Part shown: one piece after another, positions 13,541-19,908 of the stretch
How the letters are laid out: each line of letters starts with the position of its first letter
Numbering within the stretch: position 1 is the first letter of the stretch
Source: an uncultured Alphaproteobacteria bacterium
GTDB taxonomy: Bacteria > Pseudomonadota > Alphaproteobacteria > Rs-D84
DNA: 21,525 nucleotides
NCBI GenBank assembly: GCA_947589625.1
Contig: CANQCM010000005.1
Coordinates: 1 to 21,525, forward strand
Direction of reading: 5' to 3'
Notes under the pieces: generated by a model
The model's input: only the letters and a program-made list of their open reading frames with translations
Databases searched by the model: none
Told to the model about the DNA's origin: nothing
Position numbers and translations under genes: made by a program

Positions 13541-13931
13541 TGACGTTTTTTATAAAATCATGCCCCAATATGCGCCGCAATTGGTAAATTGCTGTATCAA
13601 CCGCATGTGTTGCCGTTGTTGGCGAAAACCCCAGCGCACTTTTCAATTCGCCAATAGACATTCCGCCAGATTTATGCAACAAAATCACGATATGCGATTG
13701 CAACAACGACAACGCAACATTGCGACCCAGAATCTGCGTAATCATTTTATGGACATCTGCGGCATCTAGTATCGCAGATTTTAATTCCATCGCACTGACG
13801 GGTAAATTCAATTCAATCTGGTCAAAATTCAGTGCCACATTATCAGGCGCGTCAACCACATGCGCGTTCAAATCTGTCAAGATTTGCCGCCACACATTAT
13901 CATTAGTATATATTTTGACGCCGCTTAACAT
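13512..13931 (-). CDS. Winged-helix DNA-binding protein overlapping birA
   Basis: A 139-aa protein whose C-terminal half looks like a winged helix: LSLLQSHIVILLHKSGGMSIGELKSALGFSPTTATHAVDTAIYQLRRILG followed by a wing, HDFIKNVNGVYKIG. The pattern of an alpha-loop region, then a YQLRRILG recognition helix and a GVYKIG wing, resembles the OmpR/response-regulator effector domain. The N-terminal half (IYTNDNVWRQILTDLNAHVV...) is shorter than a receiver and lacks its phospho-acceptor pocket. I chose ATG 13929-13931; ATG 13965-13967 is possible but abuts a terminator T-run. It overlaps birA by 29 bp, so they form one operon. It may be a pseudo-response regulator; its target is unknown. Confidence 0.65.
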   Translation of the reverse strand: MLSGVKIYTNDNVWRQILTDLNAHVVDAPDNVALNFDQIELNLPVSAMELKSAILDAADVHKMITQILGRNVALSLLQSHIVILLHKSGGMSIGELKSALGFSPTTATHAVDTAIYQLRRILGHDFIKNVNGVYKIGNI

Positions 13932-13967
13932 ATATTCACAATAATAAAACAATTGCCATTTGTCCAT

Positions 13968-13994
13968 AAAAAAGACCGCGCACAATGGCGCGGT
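13968..13994 (-). terminator. Intrinsic terminator between the HTH gene and the winged-helix gene
   Basis: ACCGCGC (13975-13981) and GCGCGGT (13988-13994), loop ACAATG, followed by six T on the minus strand; a T-run also follows on the plus strand, so it may work both ways. Confidence 0.75.
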
Positions 13995-14013
13995 GTATTT
14001 TTTTGTGCAAATA

Positions 14014-14259
14014 TTATTCGCGTTCTTGGTCTGGATTATCAATAAACTTGGTAAAATCGTTTATTTTTGCCCCTGTTGAAGACAAAATCTTGGAAATACT
14101 GTTGGTTGAAGGCCAACGGGGCTGACCCTCTTTGGACCAACGTTTGCTTTTATTAAATGTTGTTGGGTCCAGACCACTGCATTTTGCCAACCCAGAACAA
14201 GACATTCCGTGTTCCATCGCGAATTTTTCAATTGCACGCCAAACATCATCATGTGTCAT
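14014..14259 (-). CDS. Stand-alone repressor-type HTH protein (lacks S24 domain)
   Basis: An 81-aa protein. VWRAIEKFAMEHGMSCSGLAKCSGLDPTTFNKSKRWSKEGQPRWPSTNSISKIL is the N-terminal HTH of a common alphaproteobacterial repressor family whose members normally carry a C-terminal S24 peptidase domain (total about 210 aa). Here the chain ends about 15 residues after the HTH with an acidic tail (NPDQERE), and the next gene starts 83 bp later, so the sensor/cleavage domain is absent. It may be a domesticated repressor, an anti-repressor-like competitor or an old truncation. AGAGGAGAG lies 7-8 bp before the ATG. The leader contains an inverted repeat (14287-14302), and the divergent sRNA promoter lies about 170 bp away. 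Confidence 0.75.
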   Translation of the reverse strand: MTHDDVWRAIEKFAMEHGMSCSGLAKCSGLDPTTFNKSKRWSKEGQPRWPSTNSISKILSSTGAKINDFTKFIDNPDQERE

Positions 14260-14286
14260 TTTTTTCTCTCCTCTGTTTATTGGTGT

Positions 14287-14302
14287 CCATGACCGTTCAT
14301 GG
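14287..14302. promoter_or_regulatory. Inverted repeat CCATGA-N4-TCATGG upstream of the HTH gene
   Basis: Perfect 6-bp half-sites about 28 bp before the HTH start. A candidate operator for the HTH protein itself, or a leader hairpin. The remaining stretch to 14415 is AT-rich without a recognisable gene. Confidence 0.35.
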
Positions 14303-14427
14303 GCAATAATCCATACGTCTTGATTTTATTCCAGTGGCGGTAACCTTTCAATAAGCACCATTTCCTAAAGATAAAATCCCAGAAATCCGCCATAAAAAAT
14401 AAATAAAAAAATTTTTTGACAAACTAC

Positions 14428-14456
14428 TTGACAAACTGTGATTTGTGTATTATATT
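14428..14456 (+). promoter_or_regulatory. Strong sigma70 promoter of the candidate sRNA
   Basis: TTGACA (14428-14433), 17-bp spacer, TATATT (14451-14456). A second TTGACAAACT starts 12 bp upstream (14416). The overlapping ACAAA-N6-TTTGT (14431-14446) could be an operator. Confidence 0.75.
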
Positions 14457-14461
14457 CTGAT

Positions 14462-14641
14462 TCGTCAAAGACAAAAGTCGTTGACATGGTGTCCAGGGAT
14501 TCAGACTCCCTCCTACATTCTCTCTCCTCTGGGCCTTGGGCACCGCCCCTTTTGACAGTTTAGAATGCCTATTTCTTTTTCTCCTTTCCTTCCTTTCTGG
14601 GCATTCGGAAACACCGCTGGGAAACCAGCGGCGTTTTTTTT
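14462..14641 (+). ncRNA. Candidate sRNA of about 180 nt with three anti-Shine-Dalgarno patches
   Basis: The unit is bounded by a strong promoter (14428-14456) and an intrinsic terminator with eight T (14614-14641), and has no convincing ORF. Predicted structure by eye: a 5' hairpin (GTCAA 14464-14468 with TTGAC 14481-14485, inner GAC/GTC); AGGGA/TCCCT (14495-14499 with 14507-14511), inside a possible GGTGTCC/GGGCACC stem (14488-14494 with 14538-14544); GAATGCC/GGCATTC (14563-14569 with 14600-14606) closing a 30-nt loop that is almost all pyrimidine (14570-14599); then the terminator. Unpaired CU-rich stretches (TCCCTCCT, TCTCTCCTCT, TCTCCTTTCCTTCC) are complementary to ribosome binding sites. 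It does not look like 4.5S, RNase P, tmRNA or 6S RNA as I know them. Regulation of translation by SD pairing is an inference. Confidence 0.65.
14614..14641 (+). terminator. Intrinsic terminator of the candidate sRNA
   Basis: CCGCTGG (14614-14620), GAAA tetraloop, CCAGCGG (14625-14631), then CG and eight T on the plus strand. Confidence 0.85.
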
Positions 14642-14652
14642 ATCAAATCTGA

Positions 14653-15576
14653 TTATTTTTCCAAAATCGCAAACAGTTCCCAGTGCGCACTGCCCACGAA
14701 TTGGTCAATGGGTACAACACGCGTTATTTTATAGCCGCCACTGATCAATATAGACGCGTCACGGCGAAAAGATTCTGGGTTGCACGATACATATATAATG
14801 CGTGCAACATTAGATTTTGCCAGTTCTTTACATTGCGCCATTGCGCCTGCGCGTGGTGGATCAATTATGACACAATCGTATTGATTTAATTGGCGATCTG
14901 ACAAAGGTCGGCGGAATAAATCGCGCGATGTGCCAATGCCTGCAATATCAAACCCGTCTGCACCTGTTGCGTATGTAAAATTGCCCAAACCACAGAACAA
15001 ATCTGCGACATGGCGCGCGTGCGATGCCGCATCTATGACCATATTACGTACGGCGCTTTCACTGGGTAAAGTCGGCTGTAAAAACGCGCCAGCCGTATAT
15101 GGCACAATTTGTCCGTTAAAATTTATTGTGGGCTCGGCATTCTCGCAAATGACTTTACCATTCCATGTTGCGCGCAATATCGGCAATTTTGCCATGGCGT
15201 TTTTGAATTCAGTACTAAAAAACGGCACATTTGATTCAATATTTATATCAATACCGTTGTCGCACAGTGTTATCAAGCACGCACCAGAACCACTCCATGG
15301 CAATGCTGCCACACGCGGCAAAATATTATTTATTTCATCAACCAGATTTGGACAATTGGTTATTTGCACAATATCTTTGGAATGCGGCGCAAAAAATCCG
15401 AATTTACCGTCTGAAAAGCAAAAATCCGCGCGCCGCCGCGCACCCACAGGCGCCCAAAACGGCGCGTCATGGTCAGAAATTGGAAATTGTTTCAGTTTTT
15501 TTTCGCGATAATCTGTGGCGGCAAAATCAAATTTGCAACCGCCACATTTTCCAAAGAAGGGACATGTTTTGACCAT
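14653..15576 (-). CDS. TrmA/RlmD-type 5-methyluridine RNA methyltransferase, short form
   Basis: A 307-aa SAM-dependent enzyme predicted to methylate U at C5 in rRNA or tRNA. The N-terminal CPFFGKCGGCKF and a later ITNCPN supply the four Cys for an Fe-S cluster. Motif I is DLFCGLGNFTYA; then IIDPPRAGAMAQC, and the catalytic Cys lies in YVSCNPESFRRD, with DQFVGSAHWELFAIL at the end. Oddities: no TRAM domain, and the stretch between motif I and RDLFRRPL is clearly shorter than in usual members, so part of the SAM pocket may be reduced. The ATG shares one base with the TGA of the preceding outer-membrane protein gene (TGATG), so it is the third gene of that operon. Specific target (RlmD, RlmC or TrmA type) is not settled. 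Confidence 0.8.
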   Translation of the reverse strand: MVKTCPFFGKCGGCKFDFAATDYREKKLKQFPISDHDAPFWAPVGARRRADFCFSDGKFGFFAPHSKDIVQITNCPNLVDEINNILPRVAALPWSGSGACLITLCDNGIDINIESNVPFFSTEFKNAMAKLPILRATWNGKVICENAEPTINFNGQIVPYTAGAFLQPTLPSESAVRNMVIDAASHARHVADLFCGLGNFTYATGADGFDIAGIGTSRDLFRRPLSDRQLNQYDCVIIDPPRAGAMAQCKELAKSNVARIIYVSCNPESFRRDASILISGGYKITRVVPIDQFVGSAHWELFAILEK

Positions 15577-16229
15577 CAGAAATTCACACGAACCCCTGCA
15601 CGAAATTGATGTGCAATTGGCGCAAAATCTGAAATTAAATCAAAATCTGGGTCAAACATATAAAGATATCTGTACCCTAAATCAACGGTAAAATATTCGC
15701 CCAGCTCAAACCCAATGCCTGCCAAAGCCGCTGCCACAGGCGATATTTTATGCCCTATTTCAACATCATCTGCCTTGTCCCAAGACGCACCTGCGCCAAC
15801 ACCGACATACGGCACAATCATTTGTGTTCTAAATATACGATATATGTTATCAATACGCGCATCAAATATCGCATTTAGCATAAATGTTTCGCCCGTTAAA
15901 CTAAATTTAGTCCATTTTGCAGATGTATGCGAATAATTCGCCTCTAACCGAAATATATCTTGGATACGCATACCCACAGACACATCAAAAGACGAAGTGT
16001 TTTTTCCACCGACATGGAAATTATTATCGCCTGTGCCAGATGCCCACATTGAAAAATCATATGCGCCGCCAATATAAAACGGATGTTCACGCGAAAAAGC
16101 ATGTGCATCATATCCATTTGGTGCATCGGGAACGGGGGTACTCGTTTGCTCTACTCTATACAAAATAGACGCATTTGCCATAATTGGCATAAACATCAAA
16201 ACTGCCATAAATATTTTAGATTTCACCAT
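15576..16229 (-). CDS. Outer-membrane beta-barrel protein (217 aa)
   Basis: Starts with a Sec signal peptide (MVKSKIFMAVLMFMPIMANA, cleavage probably after ANA). The mature chain has alternating amphipathic strands, for example IYRIFRTQMIVPYVGVGAGASWD and FTVDLGYRYLYMF, and ends AGVRVNF with a C-terminal Phe, the signal used by the BAM complex. This is the layout of small eight-stranded OmpW/Opa-like or Rickettsiales-type surface porin domains. The function (porin, adhesin or structural) is not visible. It lies 12 bp after a related barrel gene and overlaps the RNA methyltransferase start, forming a three-gene operon. The two barrels are similar in design and may be old paralogues. Confidence 0.8.
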   Translation of the reverse strand: MVKSKIFMAVLMFMPIMANASILYRVEQTSTPVPDAPNGYDAHAFSREHPFYIGGAYDFSMWASGTGDNNFHVGGKNTSSFDVSVGMRIQDIFRLEANYSHTSAKWTKFSLTGETFMLNAIFDARIDNIYRIFRTQMIVPYVGVGAGASWDKADDVEIGHKISPVAAALAGIGFELGEYFTVDLGYRYLYMFDPDFDLISDFAPIAHQFRAGVRVNF

Positions 16230-16241
16230 TTGTTCCCCCTA

Positions 16242-17006
16242 TCAGAAATTCACCCGTAATGCAGCCATAAAATTGCTGATGTTATCAACACCGCCATGGA
16301 CAGACCAGCCAAAACCATCACCAATCATCATTTGATATTGGTAATAAACATCTATGCCGATTAAATCAGTGAACATAACATTCAAACCTGCAACCGCGCG
16401 TGGCGCCGCCAAGACCAGACCGCCTGCACCATGTTCGCCTTCAAATTGATAATGACCAAAACCTGCGCCAACGCCGATAAATGGCACAAATGTTCTGCGG
16501 CGGGTAATATCGCCCTGTTGTACATAGCGGCGCGCCAAATCAAAATATAGCATACCGCCTAATGTTTGATATTGTGCCTGTGCATCGGGCAACCCTGAAA
16601 AAGAAAATGTTAATTGCTGAAAATCAACTTCGCCCCGAACATAAGACGATAAATTCCACCCAAGTCCGATTTGTGTTGTCCAGCTGTCTGACGGTTTATA
16701 TTCGGCGTCATTAAAAGTCGCCTTGTCTGTGGCAAAATCCAGATTTATCCCACCGCCCAAGCGCAAATACATTGATGCAGGGATAAATATTTTATAATCG
16801 TCATTTTCTGCGACACCGACATATTGATATACATCAGCGCCCAGTTCACCAGGTGCAACATCAGGTTTATCTATATTACGTTCTGCGCCCACGATATCTA
16901 ATCCGTGACGCACTTCTTGGCGAAAACTTGAATCGGAATATGCGCCATATGCAAAACCGCAATTGATTGCACAAACTAGAAATGCAAGATATGATATTTT
17001 TTTCAT
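16242..17006 (-). CDS. Outer-membrane beta-barrel protein (254 aa)
   Basis: The N-terminal MKKISYLAFLVCAINCGFAYG is a Sec signal peptide, cleaved probably at AYG-AY. Barrel strands are suggested by MYLRLGGGINLDFAT, WTTQIGLGWNLSSYVRGEVDF, FVPFIGVGAGFGHYQFEG and IDVYYQYQMMIGDGFGW, and the chain ends AALRVNF with terminal Phe. GGAA before the ATG serves as ribosome site. It is the first gene of the operon with the 217-aa barrel and the RNA methyltransferase. Both barrels share the FVPxxGVGAG / VPYVGVGAG strand and the RVNF end, supporting common ancestry. Specific cargo or ligand is unknown. Confidence 0.8.
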   Translation of the reverse strand: MKKISYLAFLVCAINCGFAYGAYSDSSFRQEVRHGLDIVGAERNIDKPDVAPGELGADVYQYVGVAENDDYKIFIPASMYLRLGGGINLDFATDKATFNDAEYKPSDSWTTQIGLGWNLSSYVRGEVDFQQLTFSFSGLPDAQAQYQTLGGMLYFDLARRYVQQGDITRRRTFVPFIGVGAGFGHYQFEGEHGAGGLVLAAPRAVAGLNVMFTDLIGIDVYYQYQMMIGDGFGWSVHGGVDNISNFMAALRVNF

Positions 17007-17083
17007 TTTTTTATTCCATAATTAAATCTTGATAAAATTCTAACACAAATTGAAACTTGATTCCAGTATCATTTATTCGTACC

Positions 17084-17112
17084 ATTATAAGCATGAAGAA
17101 AAACACAGACAA
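17084..17112 (-). promoter_or_regulatory. Possible promoter of the outer-membrane protein operon
   Basis: On the minus strand TTGTCT (17107-17112), 17 bp, TATAAT (17084-17089), overlapping the start of lpxI on the other strand. Transcription would start near 17077 with a leader of about 70 nt. Confidence 0.4.
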
Positions 17113-17914
17113 AAAAATTGCATTGGTTGCAGGCGCACTTGATTTGCCGTTCTTTACGCGTGATGCGTTAAAAAAGAACGGGTGGGACGTTTATACAATC
17201 GGCATAAAAAACTTTTATGATGCCCGATTAAAACCAGATATGGTTGTGCGCATTGGTGGTGCGTGGCCTGCGGCACGGGAACTGCGACGCCGCGGTATTT
17301 CCAAGGTAACTTTTGTGGGTGCATTGGGTCACCCAAACCTGTCAGACATCAGACCTGATTTATGGTCATTGTCTGCATTTATCAGCATTTTAAGACATCA
17401 ACGGGGGTATGATTCAATGGCTGTTGCATTAAATAAAGCGCTGGGGGCGCGTGGATTTACGGTTGTTGCTGCACAAGACGCCGCGCCAGAATTGACATTT
17501 GAAACATCGGGGATAAAAACCCGTACCAAGCCAACACGCGCAGATTTGCGCAATATTGAACGCGCCGTTGATGTGTCGCACACCATCGGCGCGGCGGACA
17601 TTGGCGCATCTGTTGTTGTTGATAAACAAGTTATCGCCGTAGAAGCCGCCGAAGGCACTGCGAAAATGCTGGAACGCGTGGTTGAAATGCGCGCAAATAA
17701 AAAACGCGCCAGTGGTGTTTTTGCAAAAATGACAAAACCAGGACAAGATTTACGAATTGATATACCTGCGATTGGTGTTGATACAGTTAATGCAGTGGCG
17801 GCGGCGCACTTGCGCGGAATCATTGTAAATGCACGCACATGTTTTGTTGTGAACAAACCCGCAGTTATCGCCGCAGCAAATCGCGCAAAAATATTTATTA
17901 TGGCTGTTGATTAA
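17093..17914 (+). CDS. lpxI: UDP-2,3-diacylglucosamine pyrophosphatase LpxI
   Basis: A 273-aa enzyme of lipid A synthesis: it splits UDP-2,3-diacylglucosamine into lipid X and UMP at the inner membrane surface, replacing LpxH in many alphaproteobacteria. Features: IALVAGALDLPFFTRDAL at the N-terminus, the GALGHPNLSDIRPD region, DIGASVVVDKQVIAVEAAEGT with following MLERV, KMTKPGQDLRIDIPAIGVDTV, and the end INARTCFVV-like segment (here IIVNARTCFVVNKP). I chose ATG 17091-17095 region, exactly 17093-17095 (MKKNTDKK), because the family core begins a few residues later; no clear ribosome site precedes it. It stands alone, divergent from the outer-membrane protein operon, convergent with the FKBP gene, with a bidirectional terminator after it. 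It implies a lipopolysaccharide-bearing host. Confidence 0.9.
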   Translation: MKKNTDKKIALVAGALDLPFFTRDALKKNGWDVYTIGIKNFYDARLKPDMVVRIGGAWPAARELRRRGISKVTFVGALGHPNLSDIRPDLWSLSAFISILRHQRGYDSMAVALNKALGARGFTVVAAQDAAPELTFETSGIKTRTKPTRADLRNIERAVDVSHTIGAADIGASVVVDKQVIAVEAAEGTAKMLERVVEMRANKKRASGVFAKMTKPGQDLRIDIPAIGVDTVNAVAAAHLRGIIVNARTCFVVNKPAVIAAANRAKIFIMAVD

Positions 17915-17933
17915 GATTTTAATTTCAATTAAA

Positions 17934-17953
17934 AACCCCCATATTTGGGGGTT
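17934..17953. terminator. Bidirectional intrinsic terminator between lpxI and the FKBP gene
   Basis: AACCCCC (17934-17940), loop ATATTT, GGGGGTT (17947-17953), with a T-rich run on both sides, serving the two convergent genes. Confidence 0.75.
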
Positions 17954-17956
17954 ATT

Positions 17957-18286
17957 TTATTCTTTAACAATATCTTGAACAGTTACTTTGAACACAACCG
18001 ATTTCCCAGCCAATTCAGGATAATAATTTTCTGGAAATGTGATATTTACATCGCGCACTTCGCCCTTGGTCGCGCCAATCAATTGTTCTTCAAACCCTGG
18101 GACAAATTGATTACTGCCCAGTTTTAATGGAAAACCATTTGCAGTACCGCCTGCAAATTGTTCGCCGTCTAAATAGCCTGCGAAATCAATTATAACCGTA
18201 TCACCATTTTGTGCGCCTGATTGCGCATCACATGCGCCAAGTCCAAAGACACTGCACATTGCAATTACAGAAAATATTTTTTTCAT
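17957..18286 (-). CDS. FKBP-type peptidyl-prolyl isomerase lipoprotein
   Basis: A 109-aa protein. The signal MKKIFSVIAMCSVFGLGAC has lipobox LGAC, so the mature protein should be anchored to a membrane by the acylated Cys. The rest is one FKBP fold most like the isomerase domain of trigger factor: GDTVIIDFAGYLDGEQFAGG, LKLGSNQFVPGFEEQLIGA, VNITFPENYYPELAGKSVVFKVTV. It probably assists folding of envelope proteins in the periplasm. GGGTG precedes the ATG. It lies 14 bp after the larger lipoprotein gene, forming a two-gene operon, and converges with lpxI. Confidence 0.85.
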   Translation of the reverse strand: MKKIFSVIAMCSVFGLGACDAQSGAQNGDTVIIDFAGYLDGEQFAGGTANGFPLKLGSNQFVPGFEEQLIGATKGEVRDVNITFPENYYPELAGKSVVFKVTVQDIVKE

Positions 18287-18300
18287 ATTTCACCCTTTTG

Positions 18301-18861
18301 TTAATAATTATAAACACATCTGAAACCGTATTCACGCATAGTTGAACCTTCGGCTTCTATACGATAATCATAATATGGTGTTGGACGCATCACATCAAAC
18401 GATGGACGGTCATAAACCATAACAATACTGTCTGCGTTACGGCCACACACGCGTTTCATTTCATAATCTGCAACCTTGGCCAGAATAGTACGCGCATCGC
18501 CATCAACGTCCATACCATCGGCATTTTGCATCAAACGCAGGCGCATTTCACGCAAATCGGTATTACCCAGTAAAATCTGAACCCGTACCATAGTGCCGCG
18601 ATATTCTTGCCACCGTGTTTCCATGCGCGAAGTATTCCACTTGTTATTATTTTGTTCTTTTTCTGCCGCATCTTTTGGCTTGTAAGAATCAATGTTTGAA
18701 TATTGATTTTCAGATTGCATAAATGTACTGGTGCGTTCGTTATACAACGGTGCGTCAGGCCCACCTTGGGCGAAATCTTCAGTATTATATGGTGTATCGC
18801 CTTTATTACATGCGCCCAATGCCAAAATTGAACATAACGCGATTAAGAATTTTGTCTTCAT
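18301..18861 (-). CDS. Lipoprotein of unknown function (186 aa)
   Basis: I do not recognise a domain. The protein begins MKTKFLIALCSILALGAC, a lipoprotein signal with lipobox LGAC. The mature part opens with a polar, probably disordered region (NKGDTPYNTEDFAQGGPDAP..., Asn/Gln/Lys-rich), then a more structured C-terminal half (YRGTMVRVQILLGNTDLREM, DARTILAKVADYEMKRVCG, DSIVMVYDRPSFDVMRP) with two Cys (CGRN and RCVYNY) that could form a disulfide. I chose ATG 18859-18861 because GAGAG lies upstream and the signal peptide starts there. It is the first gene of the operon with the FKBP lipoprotein, so a shared envelope role is likely. Confidence 0.7.
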   Translation of the reverse strand: MKTKFLIALCSILALGACNKGDTPYNTEDFAQGGPDAPLYNERTSTFMQSENQYSNIDSYKPKDAAEKEQNNNKWNTSRMETRWQEYRGTMVRVQILLGNTDLREMRLRLMQNADGMDVDGDARTILAKVADYEMKRVCGRNADSIVMVYDRPSFDVMRPTPYYDYRIEAEGSTMREYGFRCVYNY

Positions 18862-18901
18862 GATTTTCTCTCTTTTTTTTAATTTTAACAAATAAAGAAT
18901 T

Positions 18902-18930
18902 TTGATTCAAGTCAGGATTTATGATAAAAT
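18902..18930 (+). promoter_or_regulatory. Promoter of the virB11-like gene, giving a leaderless mRNA
   Basis: TTGATT (18902-18907), 17 bp, TAAAAT (18925-18930). The expected start point, 6-7 nt on, coincides with the ATG at 18937; no ribosome site lies upstream. Confidence 0.6.
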
Positions 18931-18936
18931 TAAATC

Positions 18937-19896
18937 ATGTCAAATATAGTTCTGGAATCTTTACTGAAACCGTTGCAAGAATTCTATACCCCATCGTTCG
19001 TAGAAGAAATTGCAATAAATCACGCAGGGGAAGTATGGATGCGCCTGCATGGTGCGCGTGTGCCATGGGTTGCATATAATGCCGAAGTTTTAACGAAACA
19101 ATATTTGATTGATTTAATTCATACTGTGGCAAATATTTATGAACGACCATTTGATCCAGTTCATGGAATGCCTGTGGTTTATGCAACATTACCTGGTAAT
19201 CACCGTTTTACTGCAATTGCAGGGCCAAATGTGCAATATGACGACCGCGATGTAACAGGCGGTGTGGCACTGAATATTCGTGGTGGTGGCGCAACAGATA
19301 CCAGTTTTGAAAACTATCATCTAAAGCGCGGCGAAAAATTAATGCAAATAAAACCGCGCGAAAGTGTACGACCTGATGACCCATACGACAGATTGATGTC
19401 TGCAATCAATGACGGCAGCCCTATTCTTATCAGTGGTGCAACCGCAACAGGTAAAACGACATTTTTGAATCACATGTTGACTTTGATTGACCAAAACAGT
19501 CGTGTTATAACGGTTGAAGATGCGCGCGAAATTCGTGTTCCACAACAAAACCGTGTGCATTTTATTTTGTCGCGTACAGAACAAAACAACGAATTTAACT
19601 ATGCGCGATTGCTGGATTTGGTCGTACGTATGACACCTGATGTTATTATTGGGGGCGAAATTTCAACAGATAATGCCGCAGTACTGTGGGAAATGTTGGG
19701 TACAGGCCATGAACATTTTTATACAACAATTCATGCCGAAAGTGCAGATGCTGCATATTCTGCATTTGCAGACAGAATTTTACACACGCAACCTGCATAC
19801 AATCGCACAGATTTAATCGCAGAGATGAAACAGAAAATTCGCGTAGTGCAACTGTCGCGCGATGGTTCTTTGCGTGCTGTGACCGAAGTTGTTTGA
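18937..19896 (+). CDS. VirB11-family (type IV secretion) ATPase, solitary
   Basis: A 319-aa hexameric secretion ATPase of the VirB11/GspE superfamily. The N-terminal domain has FVEEIAINHAGEVWMRLHG and RFTAIAGPNVQ; the RecA-like domain has Walker A GATATGKTT (near 166), an Asp box VITVEDAREI, a Walker B-like VIIGGEI and the His box MLGTGHEHFYTTIHAES. The length fits VirB11 (about 330-350 aa), without the extended N-terminus of CpaF. It powers type IV secretion or pilus systems from the cytoplasmic side. Here it stands alone, with lipoprotein genes upstream (divergent) and priA downstream (convergent, 12 bp apart), as in genomes where vir genes are scattered. The start is set by the promoter and by the family N-terminus; leaderless translation is likely. 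Confidence 0.85.
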   Translation: MSNIVLESLLKPLQEFYTPSFVEEIAINHAGEVWMRLHGARVPWVAYNAEVLTKQYLIDLIHTVANIYERPFDPVHGMPVVYATLPGNHRFTAIAGPNVQYDDRDVTGGVALNIRGGGATDTSFENYHLKRGEKLMQIKPRESVRPDDPYDRLMSAINDGSPILISGATATGKTTFLNHMLTLIDQNSRVITVEDAREIRVPQQNRVHFILSRTEQNNEFNYARLLDLVVRMTPDVIIGGEISTDNAAVLWEMLGTGHEHFYTTIHAESADAAYSAFADRILHTQPAYNRTDLIAEMKQKIRVVQLSRDGSLRAVTEVV

Positions 19897-19908
19897 TATA
19901 AAAATAAC

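Noticed and set aside
12068..14259. CRISPR array or tRNA gene as an attachment site near the right prophage edge
   Set aside because: No regularly spaced repeats and no cloverleaf sequence were found; the region is explained by hairpin terminators and genes.
14486..14563. A 25-codon ORF inside the candidate sRNA (plus strand)
   Set aside because: No ribosome site precedes its ATG, it is Ser/Pro/Leu-rich as expected from CU-rich sequence, and it spans several predicted stems. A leader peptide cannot be excluded but is not supported.
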